Shown here: positions 24,325-31,471 of the stretch, one piece after another
How positions within the stretch are numbered: position 1 is the stretch's first letter
How the letters are laid out: each line of letters opens with the position of its first letter
NCBI GenBank assembly: GCA_046733475.1
Contig: JBKPPF010000015.1
Location: 1 to 64,000, forward strand
Source: DATEOR01 sp046733475
GTDB lineage: Bacteria > Actinomycetota > Thermoleophilia > Gaiellales > Gaiellaceae
Length of the DNA stretch: 64,000 bases
Direction: 5' to 3'
Program-made: the position numbers and the translations under genes
The notes under the pieces: model-generated
Database searches by the model: none
Seen by the model: the letters and a program-made list of their open reading frames with translations, nothing else
What the model was told of the DNA's origin: nothing

Positions 24325-24722
24325 ATGTCGGATGGCGCACAAGCCGATTTTCCAAGCCTGAACGCCACCGTCGAGGCGAAGGACCCGTACACGGCCGGGC
24401 ACTCGCTCCGCGTGCAGCGCATCGCGGTCTCATAGCGCAGGAGCTCGGGCTCCAAGCGAAGAACCTCGACGCCGTCCGCTTCGGCGGCCTTTCCACGACT
24501 TCCCGCTTCTCGCCGCAATCGTGGGCTTTGCGGACGCCTGGGACGCGATGACCATCGAGCGCCCGTACCAGCCCGCCCTGCGCCCCGAAGAAGCCTTCGA
24601 CGAGGTGCGGGAGCACCGCGGCACACAGTTCTCGCCCAGGGTCGTGGACGCCTTCTTTGCAGTGGTGGCCAAGCGCCCGGGCGACTTCGGCGTTGAATTC
24701 CGAAGCGCTCGTCGCCCGCTAG
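24325..24722 (+). pseudogene. Decayed HD-GYP phosphodiesterase gene
   Basis: Three pieces of an HD-GYP domain are in different frames. The first is TVEAKDPYTAGHSLRVQRIA from the ATG at 24325, ended by a TAG. The second is AQELGLQAKNLDAVRFGGL. The third is IVGFADAWDAMTIERPYQPA followed by ALRPEEAFDEV and GTQFSPRVVDAFF. The central part with the HD and GYP metal motifs is deleted. HD-GYP enzymes degrade cyclic di-GMP; this copy cannot. It lies divergent from rnz and tail to tail with the LysM gene. Confidence 0.85.
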
Positions 24723-24726
24723 CGGC

Positions 24727-24981
24727 TCACGGCGGGAGGACGAGGACCGTGCCTGCCGTGATGTCCGCCCCGGCCAACCCGTTCCGCTCCTCGATCCGCC
24801 AGATCGCCTTGCGCGGGTCGCCGGCGTAGTTCGCCTCGGCGATCGACCAGAGAGTCTCGCCGCCTCGGACGCGATGCCGCGTCTCGTGGCCCGCGCCGTT
24901 CGAGACCCGTGCGTTCGAGAGCGCCGCGAAGCCCACGACCAGTAGAACGGCAATCACCATCCAGATACGCGTAGCGAACAT
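24727..24981 (-). CDS. Small membrane-anchored LysM domain protein
   Basis: Protein of 84 residues. Residues 5-24 (RIWMVIAVLLVVGFAALS) form a single transmembrane anchor. The rest is one LysM domain (HRVRGGETLWSIAEANY…AIWRIEERNGL…ITAGTVLVLPP) facing outside, which should bind peptidoglycan GlcNAc chains. Such proteins occur near division and cell-wall genes in actinobacteria. It is last in the minus-strand run of peptidase and epimerase genes, separated from the phosphodiesterase by 30 bp. Confidence 0.88.
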   Translation of the reverse strand: MFATRIWMVIAVLLVVGFAALSNARVSNGAGHETRHRVRGGETLWSIAEANYAGDPRKAIWRIEERNGLAGADITAGTVLVLPP

Positions 24982-25011
24982 GTGTTCGTATAGTATGCCA
25001 CCGGTCGGATG

Positions 25012-25485
25012 TCATGCGCGTACGGCGACCAACTCCGGCTCCCCGTCCGTGATCACGACCATCGTGTGCCCTGGAGCGCGCCGCCGTTCAGTCGGACTAC
25101 CCGGGTTGACGATCCAGACGCCGCCGGATCGCGTGACCTCCGGCATGTGGCTGTGCCCATAGGCGACGACGTCGCAGCCGGCGAAGAGCTCCAGCAGGCG
25201 CTCGCGTCGGCCCACCGTCGGGCCGCCGTCGTGGACGAGCCCGATCCGAAGCCCCTCGAGCTCGACGGTCGTTCTCACCGGAAGGGTCGCGCGGAGCTCG
25301 CCATCGTCCATGTTCCCCTGCACGGCGGTCACCGGGCCCAAGCGCTCCAGGTCGGCGAGGACCGAGGCCGCCGTGAAATCCCCGGTGTGCACGATGGCGT
25401 CCGCCGCTTCGAGGATCCGGAGGCAGTCCGCAGGAAGAGAACGCGCGCCGCGCGGGAGATGCGTGTCTCCCAGAAGCGCGATCAG
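25012..25485 (-). CDS. YfcE/MJ0936-type metallophosphodiesterase
   Basis: Small calcineurin-like phosphoesterase of 157 residues. Metal motifs in order: LGDTHLP (DxH), VHTGDFT (GDxx), VQGNMDD (GNxD), VHDGG (GHxx-like) and AYGHSHMPEV (GHTH-like). This is the YfcE group, usually active on phosphodiesters such as 2',3'-cyclic nucleotides. The domain begins IALLGDTH directly at the upstream gene's stop. The only codon that fits is CTG at 25485, overlapping the stop as CTGA. The next ATG in frame (25566) would add 27 Arg-rich residues that are a shadow of the aminopeptidase. Confidence 0.82.
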   Translation of the reverse strand: MIALLGDTHLPRGARSLPADCLRILEAADAIVHTGDFTAASVLADLERLGPVTAVQGNMDDGELRATLPVRTTVELEGLRIGLVHDGGPTVGRRERLLELFAGCDVVAYGHSHMPEVTRSGGVWIVNPGSPTERRRAPGHTMVVITDGEPELVAVRA

Positions 25486-26594
25486 AACAGATCGGGCAGG
25501 AACTCGCCGTTCCGATAGACGAGCTCGCCGTCCGCGTGGACTTGGCTCTCGCCGCGGAGGTCGCACACGAGGTCCCAGTGGAGCGCGGACTCGTTCTTGC
25601 CACCGCTCTCGGGATACGCCTTCCCGAGCGCCATGTGCACGGTGCCGCCGAGCTTCTCGTCGAAGAGCGTGTGCCCGGTGAACTCCTGCACGGAGTCGTT
25701 CATCCCGAACGCGAACTCGCCGAGCCGCCGGGCCCCCTCGTCCATCGCGAGCATCTCTCTGAGGAAGTGCTCGCCCTCGGACGCATGCGCCTCCACGACC
25801 TCGCCCCCTTCGAAGCGAAGCTCGATGTCGCGGACGAGTCGGCCCGCATGCGGCGCGGGGAAGCTGAAGCGGACATGGCCTTCGACGCTCGTCTCGACCG
25901 GGCCGGTGAAGACCTCGCCGTCCGGGAAGTTCTCCTTACCGTCGCACGGGATCCACGTGCGCCCGTCGACGCCGACGGTGAGATCGGTGCCCTCGGTGAC
26001 CACGCGCAGCTCTTTCTTCGTCCCGAGCCACGCTGCGAGGCGCGCGAGCTTCTCGCCCAGCGCCTGCCAGGACACGACCGGGTCCTCCTCGTCGAGGAAT
26101 CCGGCGCGATAGACGAACTCCTCGTAGTCCGCGAGCGACATCTCCGCGTCCTGTGCCGAGGCGTTGGTCGGATAGGCCGTGACAACTCGCCTGAGCTCGC
26201 CGGCAGCGGCACGCTCCATCGTCATGTCGCGCACATGAGAGCGTGAGCGCGCGAAGATCGCCTGCCGTGCGGGATCGGTGCCGGTCAACGCGCGCGTGTT
26301 CGACTCGGCCTCGATCGCGATGCGGACGGTCGCCTCCTTGGCGTCGCCGCGGAGCCGCGGGCTGATCCAGCCGAGCTGCTCGTCGTTCCCGCCCCCGAGC
26401 AGAGCCTCCACCGCGCCGTCGAGGCCGATCCTCACCTCGGGATGCCCGCCGGCCTGGACGACTCTCCGGTACAGGGCGGTAACGAGCGGCCTGGCAAGTG
26501 GCGTCGACTCGATGAGAACGAGGTCGCCCTCCTTCACGCTCGTCGAATAGTCGACGAGGACCTGCGCGAAGCGCTCGTGGCGGGGATCAGGCAG
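25482..26594 (-). CDS. M29 family metallo-aminopeptidase (first copy, downstream)
   Basis: Aminopeptidase of about 370 residues of the thermophilic M29 (AMPS/PepS) family, which removes N-terminal residues with two Co/Zn ions. Ligand motifs are all present: FPDGEVFTGPVE, DEGARRLGEFAFG, DEKLGGTVHMALG and HWDLVCDLRG. The natural N-terminus PDPRHERFAQVLVDYS follows a CTG at 26594. No ATG, GTG or TTG occurs between this domain start and an unlikely ATG at 26672, which lies in the preceding gene. It is a diverged tandem duplicate of the gene upstream and is followed by the phosphodiesterase with 4-bp overlap. Confidence 0.9.
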   Translation of the reverse strand: MPDPRHERFAQVLVDYSTSVKEGDLVLIESTPLARPLVTALYRRVVQAGGHPEVRIGLDGAVEALLGGGNDEQLGWISPRLRGDAKEATVRIAIEAESNTRALTGTDPARQAIFARSRSHVRDMTMERAAAGELRRVVTAYPTNASAQDAEMSLADYEEFVYRAGFLDEEDPVVSWQALGEKLARLAAWLGTKKELRVVTEGTDLTVGVDGRTWIPCDGKENFPDGEVFTGPVETSVEGHVRFSFPAPHAGRLVRDIELRFEGGEVVEAHASEGEHFLREMLAMDEGARRLGEFAFGMNDSVQEFTGHTLFDEKLGGTVHMALGKAYPESGGKNESALHWDLVCDLRGESQVHADGELVYRNGEFLPDLF

Positions 26595-27735
26595 GCTCGG
26601 CCGCCTCGACCCGGTCCGGCGCAGGCACCGGCTCGTGGAGGAACCGCCCGGCCTTCCAGACCAGTTCTCCATCGGCGTACACCTCGCCGTCCTCGCGGAG
26701 GTCGCAGATCATGTCCCAGTGCAGCCCGGACGTGTTGTTCCCGCCGGCCTGGGTGAACGCCGATCCGAGCGCGAGATGCATCGTCCCGCCGATCTTCTCG
26801 TCGAAGAGGATGTTCCGGGTGAAGCGGTCGATCTCGTAGTTCAGCCCGAAGGCGACCTCTCCGAGGATGCGCGCGCCCTCGTCCATCTCGAGCAGTGTGT
26901 TCAGGTAGTCGTTGCCCCGCGCGGCCTCGGCGTGGACGACGCTGCCGCCCTCGAAGCGGAGGCGAATGTCCTCGACCTCTCGCCCGTGGTAGATCGCGGG
27001 AAACGTGTAGCGAATCTCACCCTCGGTCGCAGTCTCGACCGGGCTCGTGAAGACCTCGCCGTCAGGCATGTTGTACGTGCCCTCCGCGGAGATCCACGAG
27101 CGCCCGTCGACGGACAGGCGGAGATCGGTGTCCGGGCCCAGGATGCGGAGCTCCCTCGCGGAGTCGAGCTCATGCGCGCGGGCGCGGAGCGACGAGGCCA
27201 CGAGCCGCCAGTGATCGGCTGCCTCACCCGTGTCCACGTGGCACGCGGCGTAGACGAAGTCTTCGTAGCTCGAGAGCGACATGCCCGCGTCCTGGGCATG
27301 GGCGTTCGTCGGGAAGAGCGTCCCGCACCACCGCATCTCGCCCGCCGCTATGCGCTCCCACCGGCGGTTGTGGAGGCGCCGCTGTGCGGCGAGGTAGTTC
27401 GCATGCCGCGCAGGATCGACCCGCGAGAGTGCGCGGGTGTTCGCCTCGGACCAGATGGTCGCGATCGCGTCGATCTCCTCGATCTCCTCCCACTGCTGGG
27501 GCGCGATGTACTCGATCTGCTCGTTCGTCCCGTGCTCGAGCAGAAGCTCGAGGGTGCCCTCGAGTCCCACGCTGAAATAGGGGAACGCGCCGGCGCGGAT
27601 CGCGGAGCGGTAGAACGCGAGCGTGAGCGGAGAGGCGGCATCCAGCGCGTCGATCCGAAAGACCTGGTTCGGCTGCAGCTCGAGCGAGTAGTCGACGATG
27701 AGGTCGGCGAGCCGGGAAATGCGCACGTCGGTCAC
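26587..27735 (-). CDS. M29 family metallo-aminopeptidase (second copy, upstream)
   Basis: Aminopeptidase of 382 residues, same family and same ligand set as its neighbour: MPDGEVFTSPVE, DEGARILGEVAFG, DEKIGGTMHLALGSAF and HWDMICDLRED. The GTG at 27735 (VTDVRISRLADLIVDYS) is the natural start, 7 bp after the DUF1611 stop. Conservation of every metal ligand in both copies argues that both are active, perhaps with different peptide preference. Context with a dipeptide epimerase and DUF1611 suggests hydrolysis of D-residue-containing or wall-derived peptides; this is inference. Confidence 0.92.
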   Translation of the reverse strand: MTDVRISRLADLIVDYSLELQPNQVFRIDALDAASPLTLAFYRSAIRAGAFPYFSVGLEGTLELLLEHGTNEQIEYIAPQQWEEIEEIDAIATIWSEANTRALSRVDPARHANYLAAQRRLHNRRWERIAAGEMRWCGTLFPTNAHAQDAGMSLSSYEDFVYAACHVDTGEAADHWRLVASSLRARAHELDSARELRILGPDTDLRLSVDGRSWISAEGTYNMPDGEVFTSPVETATEGEIRYTFPAIYHGREVEDIRLRFEGGSVVHAEAARGNDYLNTLLEMDEGARILGEVAFGLNYEIDRFTRNILFDEKIGGTMHLALGSAFTQAGGNNTSGLHWDMICDLREDGEVYADGELVWKAGRFLHEPVPAPDRVEAAEPA

Positions 27736-27742
27736 GTCTGTC

Positions 27743-28765
27743 TTATACCCGACTGACACGAGGCAGGATTGCATCCAATAACCGAGCAGGTCCAAAGCGG
27801 ACAGGATCGTCTGCAGGCAATCCGGTCTCCTCCTCGGCCGCATCGATCGCGACCCGAGCCTCCTCCTCGTCGAGCCGCCGCGTGTTGAGGGCGAGTGCGA
27901 TCACTTTTGCGGGCCTGGCGGGGAGCGCGATCCGCTCGTGGAGCTCGACGAGCTCCGGGAGCGACGGGATGGGATGCGCCGGGAGATCCTGGACGTGCTC
28001 GTCCCCGACCTGGTGGCAGAGGACGAGGAAATGCGGCGCGCTCCCGTGGAACAGGCCGAGGGTGACCCCAGAGTAGGCGGGATGCACGAGCGAGCCTTGA
28101 CCTTCGACCCAGAGGAGGTCGCCGCGGCCCGCCCCCTCGACGACCAGGCGCTCGGCCGCTCCCGCGATGAAGTCCGCCACGACGGCGTCGACGGCAATGC
28201 CCCACCCCGCGATCGCGATTCCCGTTTGGCCGGTAGGCACGAAAACCGAGTCGAGCCCGCACTCGCGCGCGCCCCGGTCGAGCTCGAGCGAGACGCTCAT
28301 CTTGCCGATCGCGCAGTCGGAGCCCACCGTGAGGATCGCGGTCGCGCCATGCTTCAGGTTTTCTCCAGTCGGGACGCTCAGGCCCGCAGGCGCCCGGCGC
28401 AGGTCTCGGATCTCGGCATCGTGCTCTCGCGCGAGCTCGGCGAGCTCCGGATCGTCCCCGAGAAACTGGTGCATTCCCGACTCGAGGTCCAGCCCTGCGA
28501 CGAGCGCGCTCTTCAGGATGGCACGCCACTTCTCGGGGAGCCGCCCTCCCGCGGTCGCCACGCCGACGAGCGCCGTCGTCGGCTCGTAGGGGAGCGCCTC
28601 CTCGACGTTTGCGACGACCGGAACGCCGTCCAGGCTCTCGCCAGGCCGCTCCGAGTCGACCACCGCGACCACCGGGTCGGCGCCGTAGCGCATCACCCCG
28701 CGCGCCGTCTTCCCGTAGTGCGGATCTGCCGAGTAGCCCTCAGCCAGTACGAGATACCGCTTCAT
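27743..28765 (-). CDS. DUF1611 protein, DgcN-like
   Basis: Protein of 340 residues with a P-loop-like motif TVGSDCAIGKMSVSLEL near the middle and a conserved VPTGQTGIAIAGWGIAVDAV segment; GAGRGDLLWVEGQGSL follows. DUF1611 proteins are paired with dipeptide-epimerase homologues, and one such pair has been described as DgcN/DgcA in D-glutamate breakdown (N-acetylation, then racemisation). The partner is directly upstream here with a 26-bp overlap. The biochemical role in this organism is inferred. The ATG at 28765 gives the family N-terminus MKRYLVLAEGYSA. Confidence 0.85.
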   Translation of the reverse strand: MKRYLVLAEGYSADPHYGKTARGVMRYGADPVVAVVDSERPGESLDGVPVVANVEEALPYEPTTALVGVATAGGRLPEKWRAILKSALVAGLDLESGMHQFLGDDPELAELAREHDAEIRDLRRAPAGLSVPTGENLKHGATAILTVGSDCAIGKMSVSLELDRGARECGLDSVFVPTGQTGIAIAGWGIAVDAVVADFIAGAAERLVVEGAGRGDLLWVEGQGSLVHPAYSGVTLGLFHGSAPHFLVLCHQVGDEHVQDLPAHPIPSLPELVELHERIALPARPAKVIALALNTRRLDEEEARVAIDAAEEETGLPADDPVRFGPARLLDAILPRVSRV

Positions 28766-29765
28766 GCACTCCGAGGCCGGGTTGGTCGGACGGAACCTGG
28801 ACGCCGTCCACGAAGTCCACCCCCGCCCACGGATCCTGGCCGAGCAGAAGGTTGCCGTCGAGGTCGACGTGATCGCAGAGGCTCGCCATCTGCGCGGCGG
28901 CGGCGATCCCGAGGCTCGACTCGACCATGCACCCGAGCATGACGCCGAGGTCGAGCGCCTTGGCCGCGTAGGCCATCCGCACCGCCTCGCGCAAGCCGCC
29001 GCTCTTCGCAAGCTTGATGTTCACTCCGTGGCTGCGTTCCGCGCAGCCACGGATATCGCCCAACGTGTGGCAATCCTCGTCGACGTAGATCGGAACGGGA
29101 GATGCACGCTTCAGTTGCGGCCCGCCTTCGTCGCCGGCAGGAAGGGGCTGCTCGACGTACTGAACCCCGAGACCGGCGAGCGCTTCGACGTTGTCGAGCG
29201 CCTCGTCGAGCTCCCAGCCTTCGTTCACGTCGACCTGGAGGGGGAGCTCCGTGACCCCGCGCACCGCGCGCACGCGCTCGACGTCCAGGCCGTCGGTCGC
29301 ACCGAGCTTGAGCTTCAGGCGCCGGAAACGCCCGCCGACGCGCTCGGTTCGCCGCGCCATGTCGTCGGGATCGCCGAGCCAGATCGTCCATGAGGTCGGC
29401 GGGCCTTCGCGGCGCAGTCCGAGCAGGCGCCACACCGGGACCCCCGCGAGCTTCCCGCACAGGTCGTGGAGCGCGGTGTCCACCGCAGCCTTCGCCGCGT
29501 GCTCGCCCGGAAACGATGCGAGCCGCTTCTCGACTTCGTCGAGCGCGAACGGGTCGTCTCCGAGCAGCGGTTCCACCTCCGCCAGGAACTCCGACGCGGA
29601 ATCCCGGCTCTCCCCGTAGCGCTCCTGCGGCGAGGCCTCGCCGTACCCGACGAGCCCGTCGTGCTCGATGCGGACGAACACCGAGTCCACGGTCTCGTCG
29701 GTCGCGCGAGAGATGGAGAACGGCTCGCGGAGCGCGAGCGTTGCCGTCCGGTGGCTCAACTTCAC
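28740..29765 (-). CDS. Dipeptide epimerase (enolase superfamily), DgcA/YkfB-like
   Basis: Enzyme of 341 residues of the muconate-lactonizing subgroup. The catalytic and metal residues are in order: the base Lys in FRRLKLKLG, metal ligands LQVDVNEGW (Asp), YVEQPLP (Glu) and YVDEDCH (Asp), and the second catalytic Lys in VNIKLAKSGGL. The C-terminal barrel end is GNLLLGQDPW. Members epimerise L-Ala-D/L-Glu from murein or racemise N-acetyl-D-glutamate. The DUF1611 partner favours one of these two roles. It is the first gene of the epimerase/DUF1611/M29 operon, divergent from tRNA-Arg. Confidence 0.9.
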   Translation of the reverse strand: MKLSHRTATLALREPFSISRATDETVDSVFVRIEHDGLVGYGEASPQERYGESRDSASEFLAEVEPLLGDDPFALDEVEKRLASFPGEHAAKAAVDTALHDLCGKLAGVPVWRLLGLRREGPPTSWTIWLGDPDDMARRTERVGGRFRRLKLKLGATDGLDVERVRAVRGVTELPLQVDVNEGWELDEALDNVEALAGLGVQYVEQPLPAGDEGGPQLKRASPVPIYVDEDCHTLGDIRGCAERSHGVNIKLAKSGGLREAVRMAYAAKALDLGVMLGCMVESSLGIAAAAQMASLCDHVDLDGNLLLGQDPWAGVDFVDGVQVPSDQPGLGVHEAVSRTG

Positions 29766-29786
29766 AAGGGGTACACTAAGCCCCTC

Positions 29787-29859
29787 GCGCCTGTAGCTCA
29801 GGGGATAGAGCGTGCGCCTCCGGAGCGCAAGGTCGCAGGTTCGATTCCTGCCAGGCGCA
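29787..29859 (+). tRNA. tRNA-Arg (anticodon CCG)
   Basis: A 73-nt cloverleaf: acceptor GCGCCTG/CAGGCGC with discriminator A, D arm GCTC…GAGC, anticodon arm TGCGC-CTCCGGA-GCGCA with CCG at 29820-29822, and T arm GCAGG-TTCGATT-CCTGC. All four stems pair completely. CCA is not encoded. It reads the CGG codon, which is common in this GC-rich genome. Confidence 0.97.
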
Positions 29860-29968
29860 TTTCAGGCTCGACGCATGCCTTCCTCGTGCTTCCCGGCAGA
29901 TCCGACACGCAAGGCCGACGAGACCTCGGCTGGTTGAACGGAGATCTGGAGGTTGACAGGCTTCGGCG

Positions 29969-30475
29969 ATGCGCCGCTTGGTCACTTGATCGATTGTCCT
30001 CTTCGTCGGAGGAGTGGCGGCCGTCGCAATCGTGGCTGCGATCGTGAGCAACGACTCGGTACCAACCTCGAAGGCGGTCGACAGCAATTCCACCAGCGAC
30101 GCATCCTTGTGCGATGCAAGGCAGCTCGAACCTTCGATACGGGCGTCGGGGTTCGGAGCCCACGCAGCCGCGCTTCACCTCTCCGGCACCGAGCCCTGCG
30201 ACGTCGGGGAGCTGTACGTCACGGCTGCGGTAGTCGGCCGGAATGGCCAACGCGTCCCGACCGAGGTCGCCCCTCCTCAGGAGTTCACGGGCCAGATCCG
30301 CCCGGGGCAGGAGCTCATCGCAACTTTTGACTACACGACCCGAGCCAGCCGGGATTCCGGCACAGGATCTGTCAAGCGCATGTCGTTTCGGGTTCGAGCC
30401 GTGTTGACGTCGCTTCGCCGCCGTGAGACCATCAACGGGATTCATCGTCCGGGACTCCGAGGACAAGGGGAGGAA
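29969..30475 (+). pseudogene. Probable broken gene for an exported DUF4232-like protein
   Basis: From an ATG at 29969 the frame reads MRRLVT, a TGA at 29987, then SIVLFVGGVAAVAIVAAIV, exactly like a signal peptide with one nonsense codon in it. The mature part (LCDARQLEPSIRASG, then LHLSGTEPCDVGELYV) resembles secreted domains of the DUF4232 kind. No stop occurs before the next gene's ATG at 30476, so the frame runs on into that gene. A GTG at 30014 could restart translation but would lose half the signal peptide. I read this as a decayed gene. An alternative start or a sequencing error is possible. Confidence 0.5.
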
Positions 30476-31471
30476 ATGCGGAGATTCGTGAACCTGATCG
30501 TGCTCGCGTCGGCGGCAGCAATCCTCCTCCTGGGCGGTGCCGTCGGGTCGATCGCGAGCCCCAACGAAGTGTGCTCGACGAGCGGGCCGGGTGTCTGCGT
30601 CGACATCGTCGGCGATCCGGCAACTGTCGCTCCTTCCGAACCGAACTCGCCACCTCACTTCGTCTCTTACTCCGCAACGGTCGAAAACGCCGGGCCGCAG
30701 GCCGCCACTCACGTGACGGCCGACCTGAACCTCTCCGGAGGGCTCGTCCTTGTATCGGCGACCCCGAGCGTCGGTTCCTGCTCTGTCGACGGAGCGCCGA
30801 CCTGCACGATTGGAAAGCTTGCGGGCGGAGCGACCTCGACCATCGACTTCGTTGCGCGCGTGCCCGAGGCAGAAGGCACTGCATCAGCAAAGCTGACCGC
30901 CTTCTTCGACGAAACCGTCAACGACGCCCCCACCTCCGACCCGAAGCAAGATTCGGTGTTTGCGACGGAGACGACAACGATTCGCCTCCAGTCCGGCTCG
31001 GCCTCCTCGTTCGTTCCAGAAGGCGCCACGGTCGCGCTGACCACGGATCCGACCGGCACCGGAGTCGCGACGGGCACCGACCCATTGATCGGCCAGGCGA
31101 TCATCACGAGGTCACCTATTGACACGACCGCGTCGATCGACGAGGTCTCCGCACCGTTCACGTGTCCGAAAAAGGCGATCTGCCGGGGTGGTGACTGGTT
31201 CCATGCGGAGATTCCGGGAACCTTCGACCCGCCGCTTGCCTTCCCCCTACGCTGGGACAGCACGCTGATCCCGTCCTCGCTCACCGTGAAGAAGTTCGTT
31301 CTGATCTACACGGAGTGCCTGAACGGCTGCAAGCTGCAGATCATTTCAAAGCGCTGCAGCTCACCGACCCCGGCTAGCTCGGAGCTGCCCTGCTTGACAG
31401 GCGTTGCGAAGCTGATCGACGGCGATTACGTCGCGACGCTCATCAGCAACCACAACGGGCACATGCGCTAA
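30476..31471 (+). CDS. Secreted protein with a DUF11-like domain
   Basis: Protein of 331 residues. A clear signal peptide (MRRFVNLIVLASAAAILLLG, then GAVGSIAS) precedes a DUF11-like immunoglobulin-type domain (FVSYSATVENAGPQAATHVT, ADLNLSGGLVLVSA, FVARVPEAEGTASA). DUF11-like domains are common in cell-surface proteins. The C-terminal 150 residues hold six Cys (FTCPKKAICRGG, YTECLNGCKLQ) that may form disulfides. AGGGGAGGAA precedes the ATG at 6 bp, so the start is firm. The gene ends 4 bp into the cyclase gene coming from the other strand. The function is unknown. Confidence 0.82.
   Translation: MRRFVNLIVLASAAAILLLGGAVGSIASPNEVCSTSGPGVCVDIVGDPATVAPSEPNSPPHFVSYSATVENAGPQAATHVTADLNLSGGLVLVSATPSVGSCSVDGAPTCTIGKLAGGATSTIDFVARVPEAEGTASAKLTAFFDETVNDAPTSDPKQDSVFATETTTIRLQSGSASSFVPEGATVALTTDPTGTGVATGTDPLIGQAIITRSPIDTTASIDEVSAPFTCPKKAICRGGDWFHAEIPGTFDPPLAFPLRWDSTLIPSSLTVKKFVLIYTECLNGCKLQIISKRCSSPTPASSELPCLTGVAKLIDGDYVATLISNHNGHMR

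Noticed and set aside
26595..26672. ATG at 26672 as the start of the downstream M29 gene
   Set aside because: The added 26 residues are an Arg/Ser-rich out-of-frame reading of the preceding gene's end and do not resemble any M29 N-terminus.
29953..29958. Perfect TTGACA upstream of the broken exported-protein gene
   Set aside because: No acceptable -10 box occurs 16 to 18 bp downstream.
30014..31471. A single 485-codon exported protein
   Set aside because: The second half has its own ribosome-binding site and a complete signal peptide at 30476, so the long frame is an accidental run-on.
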